The notes under the pieces: generated by a model
Seen by the model: only the letters and a program-made list of their open reading frames with translations
What the model was told of the DNA's origin: nothing
Databases searched by the model: none
IMG/VR virus record: IMGVR_UViG_3300025009_000241
Span: 1 to 39,517 of that record
Length of the DNA: 39,517 bases
Origin: a virus
Direction: 5' to 3' (one strand)
In this document: positions 22,099 through 29,875 of the stretch, in pieces
How positions within the stretch are numbered: the stretch's first letter is position 1
Layout: every line of letters begins with the position of its first letter
Made by a program: the position numbers and the translations under genes

Positions 22099-23543
22099 TA
22101 TTGTCCCTTCCCTGCCAAAAAGTTACGAATGATTGAGGAGCCCACATTACCGGCTGCTTGTTTCTCTTTCGCTAATCTATTTTGTTCATCTTCCCAATCA
22201 ATGCCGCGTGATTTCGCTGCGGTCTCTTTCGAGCGGATGCCTAATCCCATTTCACTCTGCAAAGTTTGCACCGCTTCAACGTCATTCTCGGGCAGCGGGT
22301 CGCCAAACTTGACTTCGCCGGGGTCAGCTTCTGCACCGCTAAACCCTGCCAGTTGCAACAGTCGATTGTTCACGGTCAGTAACAGATCCCCGTAAAGTAA
22401 CTGCTTCGTTGCGTTCTTGGCTATCTCATTCTTGAACAGCACACGTAACCCAAAGTTAGTCAGCGCCCCAACCTTATCTTTGACACTCTCACTGTCTACA
22501 GTTGCGGCTATCTCAAAGAAGTCGCGGCGGATGTCGTTGGCGTGGTCTCGGGATGAAGTGAGGTCACCGGATGGTTGTAATATGCCAAGTTTCGTGTGTT
22601 CGTTTCCGCCAGTTATTTCCAGCGCCTTGTCGGGTCCAACATCAAGGTACTCTTTGCCGTCTGTGTCCTTGAAACGCGGGAATTTGCCGCCAATAATCCA
22701 CTTCTGTGCCCAGGCTTGCAAGGCTAGAATCTTGTTGATGTTACTCCGCGCTTCGTTGTACTTATCCTGTAAATCTATAATGCCTTCGATGTCGGAATAT
22801 CCGTACACGTTGCCAGCGTTTGGTAGATTCTTACCATGAACGATAGGGGGGAATGGATAATCCCAAATTATCGGATTGTCTACGTTCTCCCACTTACTTC
22901 CAGTTTCCTTACTCAATTTTTGCGTTGTGATAGTCCACTTCAATAAATCAACCTTGTTTGAAGCGTCCTCGTCAACGTATTTGTAACCCTTCTCTGTCAA
23001 TTCACGCCATGCTGTGTCACCATCATTCCAACGGTACACGTATGCCAGCACATTCTCAATATCATCATGCGCTGTGTGGATGGTCAAGTTGAACGGGTTC
23101 AGCGCGACAAGTCGATTGGTAACCGTGCCGTCCATTGCTACCTTACCATTCGGGATTATCTTGATCGCAGGTGTGCCGTATATGCCTCCAAACTGCCCCA
23201 AATCATGCAGTAACACGTCCTTTTTATTCGCGTCCCACGTGGTAGCAATAACCTTATCCTGCTCGGATTCACCCTCACCCGGTAAGTCAAACTCAACGCC
23301 TGCACCAAACAGCATTGATACTGACCTGTCGACAATCGTTTTCGTGTGGTTGGTGATGACGTTGTAATCTTTGCCTAACCCGGATATTTTCAGCGGCTTG
23401 CGCTGGTTCCCGTAGTAGTAACTCATCAACCCGGATAATTCTTGCTGCCGCGCTATATGTGTCTCTTCCAACGCGTCTTTACCACTCAACCCGAACATCT
23501 GATTGACTGTATCTACGATATACTGTTTGACAATGTTCGCCAT
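22098..23543 (-). CDS. Portal protein (SPP1 gp6-like)
   Basis: A 481-residue protein with the phage portal SPP1 gp6-like pattern: HIARQQELSGLMSYYYGNQ near the N-terminus, KDYNVITNHTKTIVDRSVSMLFG, GEGKSEQ-like acidic stretch, YGYSDIEGIIDLQDKYNEARSNI in the stem/clip region and a charged C-terminal tail. It forms the ring through which DNA enters and leaves. AAGGAG lies five bases before the ATG. It lies directly after the large terminase gene, as expected. Confidence 0.93.
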   Translation of the reverse strand: MANIVKQYIVDTVNQMFGLSGKDALEETHIARQQELSGLMSYYYGNQRKPLKISGLGKDYNVITNHTKTIVDRSVSMLFGAGVEFDLPGEGESEQDKVIATTWDANKKDVLLHDLGQFGGIYGTPAIKIIPNGKVAMDGTVTNRLVALNPFNLTIHTAHDDIENVLAYVYRWNDGDTAWRELTEKGYKYVDEDASNKVDLLKWTITTQKLSKETGSKWENVDNPIIWDYPFPPIVHGKNLPNAGNVYGYSDIEGIIDLQDKYNEARSNINKILALQAWAQKWIIGGKFPRFKDTDGKEYLDVGPDKALEITGGNEHTKLGILQPSGDLTSSRDHANDIRRDFFEIAATVDSESVKDKVGALTNFGLRVLFKNEIAKNATKQLLYGDLLLTVNNRLLQLAGFSGAEADPGEVKFGDPLPENDVEAVQTLQSEMGLGIRSKETAAKSRGIDWEDEQNRLAKEKQAAGNVGSSIIRNFLAGKGQ

Positions 23544-23552
23544 ACACGCTCC

Positions 23553-24797
23553 TTAGTTACTAGGATCATCAAGCGCGATTGAAACACCCGTCTCAGATAG
23601 TTCAGTCATCGCCCACACTTTCGCATCTAACCTGTTCGGGGACGTATCCCCAGGTAACCACATGCACAATTCATCTTCAAGACTCGCAAACGTACCCACA
23701 TGGTGATCACGCCCTTGTTCTGCAATCGCTGCTATCGGCTCCGCTCGTGTTGCCTTGCCCCTGCTTGCCCAGACTAATCTGACATTGACATTTGCGTCTA
23801 CCTGGTGAATAACGGACGTAACCATTTCGCCCCCGTTATTCTTTTCAGCGACTATGCAATCCGCTCGGTGACGGTAATAGGCGGTTACCGCTGCGCGCGC
23901 CCAGGTATCCGGGGAGCCTTGAATACTATCATCCGCTAACGTGTAGTAATCTTCCCCTTCAATGCCGCAAGTCACAATTCCTGCTTCATCCCCGCCTGAT
24001 GTTGCGGACGGGTCAACCCCTACAATTACCCTTGCTAATGATTCCGGCGCTTTGAGTACACGATACTTGTCAATGTCCTCACGCTTCCATAATGCGCCGG
24101 GAGCCGCGTCAACATCCTCTGCCATGATCTCCATGCGATAAGCAAGTGAGGTCATGTCCCCTGTTATTTCCGACAACGCTTCTTTGCTCAAATACGGGTT
24201 GTCGTGACTAGTAAAGTGAAACGCTGCGAATCTTGGGTTACCTGCTGCCTGTTCTGCTAAAAACTTCTTGAACAACTTTGCGGCGTGCTGTGGGTCGCGC
24301 GCCTTGCTAACACTTCGGGAGTGCAGACTTGGAGGTGTGTAAATAAATGTCGCGTTCCCGTTGTTGTCGAGTAGCATAGGCGCCCCTACTTCGCCCCATG
24401 TTGCCTCGTCCATCAACTGCCATTCGTCAAGGTACAACTCATCGGCATAATCGCCGCGCAATGTGTCAGGACTCCAACATGTTTTTGCTCTAATGCGTTG
24501 TTCTGTGCCTGGCAGTTCAATGATGTGTTCTGTCTCATTCTTGTAAAACACACCCGCGTCAATCGGTACGCGCAACGCCCTTGTTACAGTGGTCCAAAAC
24601 CTTTCAACCTGCTCCGATGTGGGAGCACCGTACAATATGCGCTTACCACTCAAAAACCGCTCAGTTGCAGATACACTCACTCCGACAGTTTTACCGCCGC
24701 GCCTTCCCGCTCTGATCGCTTTACGCTTAGCCTTGCTGGAAATAAACGTGCCTTGCTTCGCGTGCGGTGTCGGTAGATGTATCTCATACTCAGGCAT
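23553..24797 (-). CDS. terL: Terminase large subunit
   Basis: A 414-residue ATPase-nuclease. Walker A is AGRRGGKTV (residues about 31-38), Walker B ELYLDEW (about 130), and the RNase H-like nuclease begins at IVGVDPSAT (about 250) with further acidic residues in the C-terminal part (EKNNGGEM; PNRLDAKVWAM). It cuts and pumps DNA into the prohead at the portal. Its start overlaps the small terminase stop by eight bases with a weak ribosome binding site. The packaging type (cos or pac) cannot be told from sequence alone. Confidence 0.95.
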   Translation of the reverse strand: MPEYEIHLPTPHAKQGTFISSKAKRKAIRAGRRGGKTVGVSVSATERFLSGKRILYGAPTSEQVERFWTTVTRALRVPIDAGVFYKNETEHIIELPGTEQRIRAKTCWSPDTLRGDYADELYLDEWQLMDEATWGEVGAPMLLDNNGNATFIYTPPSLHSRSVSKARDPQHAAKLFKKFLAEQAAGNPRFAAFHFTSHDNPYLSKEALSEITGDMTSLAYRMEIMAEDVDAAPGALWKREDIDKYRVLKAPESLARVIVGVDPSATSGGDEAGIVTCGIEGEDYYTLADDSIQGSPDTWARAAVTAYYRHRADCIVAEKNNGGEMVTSVIHQVDANVNVRLVWASRGKATRAEPIAAIAEQGRDHHVGTFASLEDELCMWLPGDTSPNRLDAKVWAMTELSETGVSIALDDPSN

Positions 24798-25131
24798 CAG
24801 GCTTGTTGTCGTAGATTACCTTCAGCACAACATCAGCGCCGTCTGCTCCTGTAACCTCTTGGCGCTCAATATATCCGCGCCCCTTGCCTTGTGTTTTCAG
24901 GAAGAAAATCATTGCAGTGGTGTTGCCGTCAAGCGCCTGATTGTATAAAGCGGACTCGACATTATCAATCATCTTTTCGCGTTCGTCCACTAAGCATTGT
25001 TTTATCTCAGGATGCTTATTCAGGAATGTGTAAACTGTGGTTCTTGAAACATCAAAAGACTTGGCAACAATAGATATATTGCCCCTTGATTTTTCGATTG
25101 CCGCTTTAAGTCCTTTGATTGTGAGTGTCAT
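24790..25131 (-). CDS. terS: Terminase small subunit
   Basis: A 113-residue protein with an N-terminal helix-turn-helix (GLKAAIEKSRGNISIVAKSFDVSRTTVYTFLNKHPE, residues 7-42) that recognises packaging-site DNA, then a helical oligomerisation part and a short C-terminal tail. It lies immediately before the large subunit. No good ribosome binding site precedes the ATG at 25131 (the bases are AT-rich), so a different start or coupling is possible. Confidence 0.85.
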   Translation of the reverse strand: MTLTIKGLKAAIEKSRGNISIVAKSFDVSRTTVYTFLNKHPEIKQCLVDEREKMIDNVESALYNQALDGNTTAMIFFLKTQGKGRGYIERQEVTGADGADVVLKVIYDNKPDA

Positions 25132-25143
25132 TTTTTATAGTGT

Positions 25144-25434
25144 TCAATCTGTAATATCTAAGTCGTCTTCTTTGTCCTCAATGTCTTTTTGCGTCCGCTG
25201 TATTCTCTGCTCAAGTGTCAATATCTCTTTTTCAGATTGCTTTTTGGAGAATCCGGCGGCGCGACAAGTAACATCCAATACAATGCCGGCGTTCTTTGTT
25301 GCGATAAGTTGCGCTGCCTGAGCGATAGAGGTTTCTGGAACGTCAAATATAAACACAATACCCCCATCAACAAGTGTCTTAACCTGTCTGACTGAGGCTG
25401 CAAAATGGATTGTGTTTTCTTGACTGTCTACCAA
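25144..25434 (-). CDS. Hypothetical protein with C-terminal coiled coil (96 aa)
   Basis: An N-terminal alpha/beta half (HFAASVRQVKTLVDGGIVFIF, ETSIAQAAQLIATKNAG) and a charged C-terminal coil (LEQRIQRTQKDIEDKEDD). The gene sits between the HNH gene and small terminase. No function is known to me. Confidence 0.65.
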   Translation of the reverse strand: MVDSQENTIHFAASVRQVKTLVDGGIVFIFDVPETSIAQAAQLIATKNAGIVLDVTCRAAGFSKKQSEKEILTLEQRIQRTQKDIEDKEDDLDITD

Positions 25435-25688
25435 TAACGCTCCTTGACCTTCAACCTCAATCCGCTATACCACTCCTGCATATCCGCCTCACCGTACTTT
25501 GCACACTGTATCTTCCACCATGATTCTTTGACCAGCCTTCCGCCTGTGCCTATCCATTGACTGTGACACTGCCGACAAACATTCCCGATATTGTGCGGGT
25601 TGTCTAACTCGCTATTATTCTTGTCGTGATTTATCAGGCAATGGTGGGGGTCGACTGCGTCACGGGCATGGCACCACTCACACCTCAA
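25428..25688 (-). CDS. HNH endonuclease next to terminase
   Basis: An 86-residue HNH protein with CEWC at the start, DPHH (the catalytic His region), NPHNIGNVCRQCH and a CxxC metal knuckle. HNH proteins beside terminase, as HK97 gp74, are needed for cutting concatemeric DNA during packaging. The start is TTG at 25688, overlapping the upstream TGA (TTGA). It is fairly small but complete. Confidence 0.88.
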   Translation of the reverse strand: MRCEWCHARDAVDPHHCLINHDKNNSELDNPHNIGNVCRQCHSQWIGTGGRLVKESWWKIQCAKYGEADMQEWYSGLRLKVKERYW

Positions 25689-25897
25689 AACGGTATATCC
25701 TCGTCGACTATCTCAGGCAGGTTGCCCCACATTACAGTTGCTTCCGGCTGCCCCCAAATATGCCCAAAGTGTCTTGACGCGTGACCGCGTTCCAACTCGC
25801 AGGGGATAACCTTGTCACCGATGGTATACGCGTCCTGGCATTTCACGGGTATGCGCAGTAAATCCAGCACGCGGTAATCTGCTGCTGTCTCGGTCAT
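25685..25897 (-). CDS. Hypothetical protein, 70 aa
   Basis: A 70-residue acidic protein with single Cys and His residues (KVIPCELERGHASRHFGHIWG). No family is recognised. Its start overlaps the holin stop (TAATG) and its stop overlaps the HNH start, so it is probably co-translated. Confidence 0.6.
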   Translation of the reverse strand: MTETAADYRVLDLLRIPVKCQDAYTIGDKVIPCELERGHASRHFGHIWGQPEATVMWGNLPEIVDEDIPF

Positions 25898-26271
25898 TAC
25901 TGAGCGCGTAACTCTTCAGCGCGTCCCCGGTTGAATTCGTCCATGACTGCCGCTTCGATCAAGTCTGCCAACTGTCCTAAATCAAACTTGATTTTCTTCT
26001 CGGTCAACCATTCAGACGCTAATCCAAGCGCATATTCCTTTTTATCAATCGCCAACTCCGCAAGGTTGACTTGCTCGGCTGCCAACACTGCGGAGCGTGC
26101 CATTTCCTGCATGATAGCCAACACGTCAAGATTCATGGATGCAGTCCACTTAGCCAGTAACTTCTTGACAATGGCGACCAGGAACACGGCTGCGGCAACT
26201 GCAAGAGGCGGGATTACAGCGTTGAAAAATAATTGTAAAAACTGCCAAAAGAAATCGGTCAATACTTCCAT
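25897..26271 (-). CDS. LLH-type phage holin
   Basis: A 124-residue protein with one strong N-terminal transmembrane helix (residues about 15-35, AVIPPLAVAAAVFLVAIV) and a long helical cytoplasmic part (MQEMARSAVLAAEQVNLAELA, then KEYALGLASEWL), the pattern of the LLH holin family (superfamily 6). It would make the membrane lesion that frees the endolysin. ATG at 26271 has GAGGAG five bases upstream; an upstream GTG is less likely. It stands apart from the endolysin, before the terminase genes. Confidence 0.8.
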   Translation of the reverse strand: MEVLTDFFWQFLQLFFNAVIPPLAVAAAVFLVAIVKKLLAKWTASMNLDVLAIMQEMARSAVLAAEQVNLAELAIDKKEYALGLASEWLTEKKIKFDLGQLADLIEAAVMDEFNRGRAEELRAQ

Positions 26272-26273
26272 AT

Positions 26274-26486
26274 TCACTCCTCAAAATTATTATCGGGATC
26301 CATATCAGAGAAAACTATCTCTCTGTCACACAACCGTTTTTCCTGTTCGTATTCGCGCTTTTTGTCACTCACTAAAAAACGTAACCATTCAGGCCAATCC
26401 TCGCTGTCACCGTAGATGGATTCACAAGCGGAGCATAGGTCATGTTTACCTTTTATCGGGTGATTACATACGCAAGTACGAAGCAT
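26274..26486 (-). CDS. Zinc-ribbon-like small protein (70 aa)
   Basis: Start ATG at 26486 is chosen because GGAGG lies four bases upstream. The first residues CVCNHPI and the later LCSAC give two Cys pairs (residues about 4-6 and 17-20). The C-terminal part is acidic (FSDMDPDNNFEE). It overlaps the sigma-like gene upstream. It could be a small transcription or DNA-binding cofactor, but there is no direct evidence. Confidence 0.6.
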   Translation of the reverse strand: MLRTCVCNHPIKGKHDLCSACESIYGDSEDWPEWLRFLVSDKKREYEQEKRLCDREIVFSDMDPDNNFEE

Positions 26487-26496
26487 TTGCCCTCCA

Positions 26497-26706
26497 CTAT
26501 TCATAGGCATCCTGACTGTGCATTTTGTAACGTAATTGGCGTAACCATCTTGAAATTGTCATTCCTGATACCCCCATCTTCGCCCCCACTTCGCGCTGTG
26601 AGTATCCCTCCATGTACATCACCATTGCGCTTTTGTGGCGCTCCGGCAATTCAGCCAGTACCGCGTCCATGTCAATCCTAAAATCTACGTGTTCAACTTG
26701 TCGCAT
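26497..26706 (-). CDS. Sigma-70 region 4-like HTH protein
   Basis: A 69-residue protein with the region 4 pattern: ELPERHKSAMVMYMEGYSQREVGAKMGVSGMTISRWLRQLRYKM (residues 19-62), a helix-turn-helix that in full sigma factors binds the -35 element. It lacks the region 2 for promoter melting, so it may be a phage regulator that works with host RNA polymerase, such as a late transcription activator. It lies soon after the 15-bp motif at 26957 and before holin and terminase genes. Confidence 0.78.
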   Translation of the reverse strand: MRQVEHVDFRIDMDAVLAELPERHKSAMVMYMEGYSQREVGAKMGVSGMTISRWLRQLRYKMHSQDAYE

Positions 26707-26721
26707 GTCCCTCCATATAGG

Positions 26722-26898
26722 CTAACCCTCTATCAAATAAGCGGCATAAAATACGAGAAAGACAATTATTGTCGCTATGCAGATGACACCAATAAACCCC
26801 GCGGCTTCTGCCCACCCTACTGTTATGCCCATTACTACAAATACCAATGTCGCCAAACTAATAAGGATTCCTATTCCTGTTAACTTTCTTTTGCTCAT
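26722..26898 (-). CDS. Small membrane protein with two helices (58 aa)
   Basis: The ATG at 26898 has GGAGGG close upstream and gives MSKRKLTGIGILIS. Two hydrophobic stretches (residues about 7-25 and 33-52) suggest a hairpin in the membrane. It could be an antiholin or superinfection-exclusion protein, but nothing beyond size and topology supports this. It is the first gene after the terminator-like hairpin and the motif. Confidence 0.6.
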   Translation of the reverse strand: MSKRKLTGIGILISLATLVFVVMGITVGWAEAAGFIGVICIATIIVFLVFYAAYLIEG

Positions 26899-26906
26899 AT
26901 CCCTCC

Positions 26907-26938
26907 AATCAAAAAGCCCTATCATCATGGTAGGGCTT
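26907..26938 (-). terminator. Intrinsic terminator or 5' hairpin before the late genes
   Basis: AAGCCCTA (26914-26921) pairs perfectly with TAGGGCTT (26931-26938); on the minus strand the stem is followed by TTTTTGATT. It ends early transcription or caps the leader that begins at the motif just upstream. Confidence 0.75.
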
Positions 26939-26956
26939 ATGTCACACGGTAGCAAT

Positions 26957-26971
26957 TATGCAAAATGGCAG
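26957..26971 (-). promoter_or_regulatory. 15-bp motif, copy 3 (before the late genes)
   Basis: Exact TATGCAAAATGGCAG, followed by TTAA as in the copy at 2528. The minus strand reads CTGCCATTTTGCATAAT, where GCATAAT resembles a -10. It stands at the border between the early genes and the sigma-like, holin and terminase genes, the natural place of a late promoter. Confidence 0.6.
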
Positions 26972-26988
26972 TTAATTAATGTCAGGGG

Positions 26989-27324
26989 TCATTTAGCCCT
27001 ACCGTCTTCAAAATATTCAAAATAAAATCTTCCGTCCCACCCTCTCCAATTGATCATGTCGTATTTTTGGGCAACTTTGAATATGTAAATTTTCTCTAAC
27101 TTACGAAGCATACCCTGAACGCATACCCTGAACGCTTCGATAGACTGCGCCCTCTTGTAGTGATTACACAATCGACAAGAGGGCATTAAGTTATCAATAT
27201 TATCCGTCCCTCCCGTGTGCTTTGACTGTTTATGGTCAACCTGCATTGTTTTCAAAGTTAAATCGTGTCCACAATATGCACAGCGGTTATTATATTTTTC
27301 GAGCACTTGCTGTCTGCCTATCAT
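26989..27324 (-). CDS. HNH endonuclease
   Basis: A 111-residue protein: RCAYCG at residues 17-22, DHKQSKHTGGTDNIDNLMPSCRLCN, an HNH core with a CxxC zinc knuckle, and a basic/aromatic tail. The start at 27324 overlaps the stop of the LuxR-type gene (ATGA), with GAGGTG five bases upstream. It is likely a free-standing nicking or cutting enzyme, either mobile or acting in recombination or packaging. Confidence 0.88.
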   Translation of the reverse strand: MIGRQQVLEKYNNRCAYCGHDLTLKTMQVDHKQSKHTGGTDNIDNLMPSCRLCNHYKRAQSIEAFRVCVQGMLRKLEKIYIFKVAQKYDMINWRGWDGRFYFEYFEDGRAK

Positions 27325-27629
27325 CCCTCCACCTCGATATACTCCCCTACATTTGCGTGTATCAGCCGTAACTCCACACACTTGGCAACCGCGCACGGGG
27401 TTGACTGCGCGTTTAGTTTCCGGTGTACACGCGCAACATAATTCTTCACCACGCCCCGGGATATCCGCAACCTTCGCGCAATGCCGTCAATCGTTACGCC
27501 GTCCGCTATCAGTTGCATCACCTGTCGTTCGCGCCGGGCAAGGGTGACGTTTATCCGCCGCCGTCCGCGTTTGTTGCGCCGTAACTGTGTGAACAAGGTT
27601 AAGTCGATCAATGTCGGGTTATCTAGCAT
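27321..27629 (-). CDS. LuxR/GerE-type helix-turn-helix protein
   Basis: A 102-residue protein with a GerE-like DNA-binding domain, residues about 28-85: LARRERQVMQLIADGVTIDGIARRLRISRGVVKNYVARVHRKL. The second helix of the HTH (ISRGVVKNYVARVHRKL) should contact DNA. There is no receiver or ligand domain. It lies just before the border to late genes, so it may drive the late switch along with the sigma-4-like protein. GAGGAG lies five bases before the ATG. Confidence 0.83.
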   Translation of the reverse strand: MLDNPTLIDLTLFTQLRRNKRGRRRINVTLARRERQVMQLIADGVTIDGIARRLRISRGVVKNYVARVHRKLNAQSTPCAVAKCVELRLIHANVGEYIEVEG

Positions 27630-28047
27630 TCATCCTCCTCATAGTTTCAGCGTTCCTCTTTTTACCAATCCAGAATAATCTTCGTCTCATTTCAGCGTCA
27701 ACCTCAACCCCGGCATACTTCAGGTACAACACCGCGCCGTCCTCTGCTCGCAGGAATTCACGCGCTTCAGCATCCCCATTCCTGGCGTCAATGATTGCCT
27801 TCGTGATTACCGCCGCCGCCAGATCCACCGCGATATATCCTGTCACAACTTCGCAAGCCTGCTTTTTCGTGTACTGCCTGGACAAGTCAATACGGTGTAG
27901 GATGGTGCAAGACGCGCATCTTTTGGCATTCCAATCCAGCCGCGAGTCAATCTCAAACCATGCACCGCAGTCGATACAATTCTTTTCTACCTTGCTAGGC
28001 TCAACCGTGAAGAAGTCAAGTTTCACAGATAGCGGATAATCCATCAT
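27619..28047 (-). CDS. Zinc-finger-containing hypothetical protein (142 aa)
   Basis: Cys pairs CIDC (about residue 24) and CASC (about 44) suggest a zinc finger, followed by helical residues and a basic end (IGKKRNAETMRRMNAR). The start ATG overlaps the upstream stop (ATGA); a second ATG follows directly. The product overlaps the LuxR-type gene start by 11 bases. No function is known. Confidence 0.65.
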   Translation of the reverse strand: MMDYPLSVKLDFFTVEPSKVEKNCIDCGAWFEIDSRLDWNAKRCASCTILHRIDLSRQYTKKQACEVVTGYIAVDLAAAVITKAIIDARNGDAEAREFLRAEDGAVLYLKYAGVEVDAEMRRRLFWIGKKRNAETMRRMNAR

Positions 28048-28376
28048 TCCCCCTCGCTCCTCTCCAAATACTGCTCAATCTCGGATAACGCGCTCCCGTC
28101 CTCGATTTCCTTACGGGTGTATTGCAGGTAGGTGAATCCCAAAAGTTGCGCCAGGTTAGCCTTCTCGTAGTCTCGGTGAATTCCCACTGAACTTGAATGA
28201 CCACTTTTCACCATCCATGTACCACCGTTGCATTCTACGATCAACTTCTTCCCGTCCGTGATAATACAGATGTCAGCGCGAAACTTCCGTGTTTCACAAA
28301 ACTTATACTCGCGGATAGCCTCGATCCCCACAGCGCGGAGTTGAAACTCTAGTGTGTCGGCAAGGTCAGGGGTCAT
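28044..28376 (-). CDS. PD-(D/E)XK-like nuclease (resolvase/Vsr-like fold)
   Basis: A 110-residue protein with FRADICIITDGKKLIVECNGGTW, i.e. D...(E)xN/K pattern of PD-(D/E)XK nucleases, then GIHRDYEKANLAQLLGFTYLQY, a segment shared with phage Holliday-junction-type or VRR/DUF559-like proteins. It probably cuts branched DNA made during replication or recombination; RecT and methylases are in the same early operon. It overlaps both neighbours by four bases. Confidence 0.75.
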   Translation of the reverse strand: MTPDLADTLEFQLRAVGIEAIREYKFCETRKFRADICIITDGKKLIVECNGGTWMVKSGHSSSVGIHRDYEKANLAQLLGFTYLQYTRKEIEDGSALSEIEQYLERSEGE

Positions 28377-28636
28377 TCTTCGCCGCCAATTGACTTAAGC
28401 GTTTCGGTAAGTTGCTCCGCAAAGAAGCCGTGATTCTGGATGATTGTTGCCCATTCAGATAATTGTTTTTTCATTCCTAAAATACAATCAGCCACGCGCC
28501 CCGGAATCTGCGCTACGTTCAATGAGCCACATGACGAACACATCCAACCTTGAAACGTATCCGGGTCAATAGGTACACACACAGTGTCGTTAATGTTTTT
28601 GCAATCCGGGCAAAAGAATTTCGGTAAGTCACTCAT
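28373..28636 (-). CDS. Zinc-ribbon small protein (87 aa)
   Basis: CPDC at residue 9 and CSSCG near residue 33 suggest a zinc ribbon, followed by a helical tail (ILGMKKQLSEWATIIQNHG). Start and stop overlap neighbours by four bases. One of a series of tiny Cys-pair proteins in the early region; the function is unknown. Confidence 0.65.
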   Translation of the reverse strand: MSDLPKFFCPDCKNINDTVCVPIDPDTFQGWMCSSCGSLNVAQIPGRVADCILGMKKQLSEWATIIQNHGFFAEQLTETLKSIGGEE

Positions 28637-29406
28637 TTTTCCGCCTTTGAAATCACCACTAATACCGCGTTTACTCCCGTTCCAGATTCCTTAAATGAAC
28701 CTTCTGGCAATGGCTCTGAATATCCACCTTTGCCACATAACCAGTTTCTAAACTCGGTTGCTTTTTTATCTTCACGGAAAAACGCCCCTGATGACATTAC
28801 AGATACCATGCGCCCACCCGGCTTTAGAAACTCGTAGGCGTGTTTTACGTGGTCAATATCCTGTTGATTTTCAAAGGGCGGGTTCATGTATATTTTGTCG
28901 TGTTCTGGTTCTGAACGTCTCTCAAGAAAATCATCTGTCATGGCAGTAAAATATTTTTTACCAACAAGTACATTCCTACGCTCTTGATTCTTTTCAAATA
29001 CAAGGATTTGTCTTGCCCCATGTTCCCGCAAAGCGTCTGCAATCGCCCCTAATCCCGCGGACGGCTCTAGAATATAATCATCCTCACTTACTGGAACAAG
29101 TTCAAGCATCCGCTCAATGACAGCGCGTGGCGTTTCAAAGAATCCGTCTCTTTCAACTTCCAATACGCCGTTTTCTAGCAACCCCTCAACTGACGGACGC
29201 GGGTCAGTCTGGAACAAATGACACCCGCTTTTCTTATTCCACTTTCCGCCCATTGCGTCGAGCGCTTTATTAACCTTTTCGTACATTTTACGGTCAAGTT
29301 GTCCGCAGGTAAGTTTTCCAGATAACCCATCGTTCGAAAATACCATACTGCGTAAATACCCTAAAACGTCATTGTCAAACCTTATTTGTTTTATCAAGTT
29401 GCTCAT
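28633..29406 (-). CDS. Adenine-specific DNA methylase (NPPF motif)
   Basis: A 257-residue protein: ILEPSAGLGAIADALREHGA is SAM-binding motif I, IYMNPPFENQQDIDHV is the catalytic NPPF motif IV for adenine N6, and FLKPGGRMVSVM is a later Rossmann strand. The N-terminal 70 residues are an extra helical part. The ATG at 29406 has GGAG four bases upstream; the longer frame is unlikely. It could protect phage DNA from host restriction; no partner restriction enzyme is seen. Confidence 0.88.
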   Translation of the reverse strand: MSNLIKQIRFDNDVLGYLRSMVFSNDGLSGKLTCGQLDRKMYEKVNKALDAMGGKWNKKSGCHLFQTDPRPSVEGLLENGVLEVERDGFFETPRAVIERMLELVPVSEDDYILEPSAGLGAIADALREHGARQILVFEKNQERRNVLVGKKYFTAMTDDFLERRSEPEHDKIYMNPPFENQQDIDHVKHAYEFLKPGGRMVSVMSSGAFFREDKKATEFRNWLCGKGGYSEPLPEGSFKESGTGVNAVLVVISKAEK

Positions 29407-29570
29407 TTCACTCCAATCTTTGCCAGTATCCATCTCAACAGTGTGACGCGACCTGTGATGTGGCAGTAATCGCACCATTGACTATCTCCGCCACATCCAG
29501 AATATCCAAATTCGTCAATGTAAATGGTGAGGATTTTCAGCGTTCCCTTACACTTCGGGCAAGTTATCAT
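29403..29570 (-). CDS. Zinc-finger small protein (55 aa)
   Basis: CPKCKG near the start and CDYCHITGR near residue 35 give a DnaJ-like Cys-rich pattern, often a zinc ribbon. It overlaps both neighbours by four bases (ATGA). ATG at 29570 is chosen because of this overlap. No function is known. Confidence 0.65.
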   Translation of the reverse strand: MITCPKCKGTLKILTIYIDEFGYSGCGGDSQWCDYCHITGRVTLLRWILAKIGVK

Positions 29571-29875
29571 TTGTCGCTCTCGATTTTCATAACAAACTGA
29601 TTCCATCGCCCTATGGCGATAACCTTTGTATGGCCATCAAAAGAATGATGTTCCCCGTCCGCATCCCACACCACAGAAATCCAACCGTGATTTAAACTAC
29701 CACACTGGCGTATGGTTGGAATCACATCACAATACGGTAATGGCACAATATCAGCAAACGGGCTCGGCGAATGTTTATCAATACATTCTGGACACTGGGC
29801 GATAGCACGAAAAATAACACTGTCTGGAATTTCATTTGTTACCGACTTCCCACACTCAAAACAAAATAGTCTCAT
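29567..29875 (-). CDS. Hypothetical protein with Cys pairs (102 aa)
   Basis: CFEC (about residue 5) and CPEC (about 28) suggest a zinc ribbon at the N-terminus, followed by a beta-rich part ending in a basic tail. GAGGAG lies five bases before the ATG; the stop overlaps the next gene. No function is known. Confidence 0.65.
   Translation of the reverse strand: MRLFCFECGKSVTNEIPDSVIFRAIAQCPECIDKHSPSPFADIVPLPYCDVIPTIRQCGSLNHGWISVVWDADGEHHSFDGHTKVIAIGRWNQFVMKIESDK

Noticed and set aside
25399-25415. A partial match (TGCAAAATGG) to the 15-bp motif
   Set aside because: It covers only 10 bases and lies inside a coding gene, so it is probably chance.
25931-26506. Plus-strand frame of 191 aa
   Set aside because: Antisense to the holin and small zinc-protein genes, both of which have clear minus-strand ribosome binding sites and domains.
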